Origin: Candidatus Babeliales bacterium
GTDB lineage: Bacteria; Babelota; Babeliae; Babelales; JANWKD01
Length of the DNA stretch: 7,147 nucleotides
Assembly (NCBI GenBank): GCA_025451595.1
Contig: JANWKD010000042.1
Coordinates: forward strand, 1-7,147
Direction of reading: 5' to 3'
The translations under genes were made by a program, and so were the position numbers. Positions 6,670-7,147 of this stretch are shown here, piece by piece (position 1 is the first letter of the stretch; each line of letters starts with the position of its first letter). The notes beneath the pieces are model-generated. The model was not told where the DNA came from. It was given only the letters and a program-made list of their open reading frames with translations, and did not search any database.

Positions 6670-6777
6670 ATGTGGGGTGTGAGTGTATTTGATTTTGAAT
6701 TGCCAGATGGTAAAAGTGCAGCAAAATTTGTGGGTTATAGTTGCGTGCCGGGGTTAACTTGTGATTTACATAAATAG
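6670..6777 (+). pseudogene. Gene-fragment copy carried by the second 81-bp repeat
   Basis: The plus-strand frame of copy 2 reads SVFDFELPDGKSAAKF like copy 1, then diverges after LTC and stops at TAG 6775-6777. An ATG at 6670 is in frame, giving 35 codons, but it has no ribosome-binding site and lies antisense to the extended hydrolase frame. It is best seen as a remnant or duplicated gene end, not an active gene. Confidence 0.4.
6682..6762 (+). repeat. Direct repeat copy 2 (78/81 identical to 1-81)
   Basis: It is in the same orientation as copy 1 and 6.68 kb away. Differences fall at 6711, 6735 and 6752. Left of 6682 the sequence is hydrolase-frame DNA, and right of 6762 it is the short spacer before the 93-residue gene. 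TGTGA occurs at both edges (6678-6682 and 6760-6764), which might be a 5-bp target duplication but is short enough to be chance. Confidence 0.9.
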
Positions 6778-6794
6778 GACGATACCAGCTACTT

Positions 6795-7076
6795 CTAGAA
6801 TACAAATTTACCGCCCAGCCCCATCTTCCACCTTCCGCCTCTCTCCTCCTCCGGCGCCTCCAATTGCAAGGGCTGATTTGCTAACATGCATTCCCGAATA
6901 ACAGCCAAACCATTAGGTTTTTTCAACACTTCATCTAATCGTAAAAATTCTTCTTTAAAATAAGATACATGCTCTGCCAGCTTTTCAGCATCAACACCCG
7001 TGCTATATCCTTTCAATAACTGCAACAACACATCTAAATCTTTTCGAAAGGTATTACTGCCTTTTTTAAAAGCCAT
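6795..7076 (-). CDS. Small helical hypothetical protein
   Basis: The product has 93 residues from ATG 7076, which has TAGGT about 8 nt upstream. A TTG at 7109 would add 11 residues but lacks a good ribosome-binding site. Residues 10-72 look amphipathic-helical, with regular Leu, Lys and Glu spacing (for example DLDVLLQLLKGY). The last ~22 residues (from EAPEEERGG onward) are encoded by an unusually GC-rich, purine-rich stretch unlike the rest of the gene. There is no signal peptide and no recognised family. It precedes the hydrolase on the same strand and may have shared a transcript before the repeat arrived. The function is unknown. The odd C terminus could mark a frameshift or a recombination joint. 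Confidence 0.65.
   Translation of the reverse strand: MAFKKGSNTFRKDLDVLLQLLKGYSTGVDAEKLAEHVSYFKEEFLRLDEVLKKPNGLAVIRECMLANQPLQLEAPEEERGGRWKMGLGGKFVF
6811..6861 (-). other. GC-rich polypurine tract (minus strand) in the 3' end of the 93-residue gene
   Basis: The plus strand is almost all C/T here, so the sense strand is G/A-rich and includes GGAGGAGGAGAG (6841-6852), which is strongly Shine-Dalgarno-like. The composition is far above the GC of the rest of the window. It could pause ribosomes, promote frameshifting or boost initiation downstream; no specific role is shown. Confidence 0.5.
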
Positions 7077-7147
7077 TGTTTGAGACCTAATGATACCAAG
7101 AAAACCCAAATAAAAACTGATAACTTGCTCAGTATTTTTTTGCGCAA

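Noticed and set aside
6678..6764. Insertion sequence or MITE with TGTGA target duplication
   Set aside because: No terminal inverted repeats and no transposase are visible, and removing exactly one TGTGA plus the repeat does not restore the hydrolase frame to a start codon.
6536..6805. 89-codon minus-strand frame spanning the repeat, with an internal ATG preceded by AAGGGA
   Set aside because: Its frame differs from the hydrolase and stops just inside it. Joining would need one extra T in a T6 run. The hydrolase frame itself, with DHLFFALTVYGEARGE, fits the family better, so this frame is treated as a shadow. The good ribosome-binding site is noted.

Overview
This is an AT-rich bacterial window, roughly 37-40% GC by eye. 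It is gene-dense, with standard bacterial start sites and promoters. The low GC, a giant lysine-rich SecA-like protein, and dispersed repeats would fit a host-associated gammaproteobacterium of the Legionellales/Coxiella/Rickettsiella type. That placement is an inference from style only; no rRNA, tRNA or housekeeping marker is present to confirm it.

Layout, left to right. Positions 1-99 hold the last 32 codons of a plus-strand reading frame, and its first 81 bases recur near the right end. Positions 100-196 hold a promoter with a perfect TATAAT and a palindrome that overlaps the next start codon. Positions 197-4780 hold a 1527-residue protein. Its first ~900 residues are unrecognised, and its last ~600 carry a divergent but clear SecA-type DEAD motor. 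Positions 4781-4913 hold a second TATAAT promoter inside a set of short repeats. Positions 4914-5510 encode a 198-residue protein of unknown function with a lysine/glutamate tail. These two plus-strand genes look like a functional pair, because both end in the same decamer and their upstream regions share short words.

The minus strand, read from the right end, holds three genes. The first is a 93-residue helical hypothetical protein (7076-6795). The second is a SleB-type (Hydrolase_2) cell-wall hydrolase (6551-6129) with no ATG in its frame; the open frame runs back into the second copy of the 81-bp repeat. The third is an exported, six-cysteine protein (6178-5549) that overlaps the hydrolase 3' end by 50 bp. 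The hydrolase and exported protein converge tail-to-tail with the 198-residue gene.

Two candidates for an undescribed system stand out. One is the SecA-motor giant protein with its small partner. The other is a peptidoglycan-hydrolase/exported-protein pair with a toxin-immunity-like layout. Two directly oriented copies of a coding-like repeat (78 of 81 bases identical) bracket about 6.6 kb containing both. This suggests the block was assembled, or can be lost, by recombination. No integrase, transposase, tRNA, rRNA or CRISPR array is visible.
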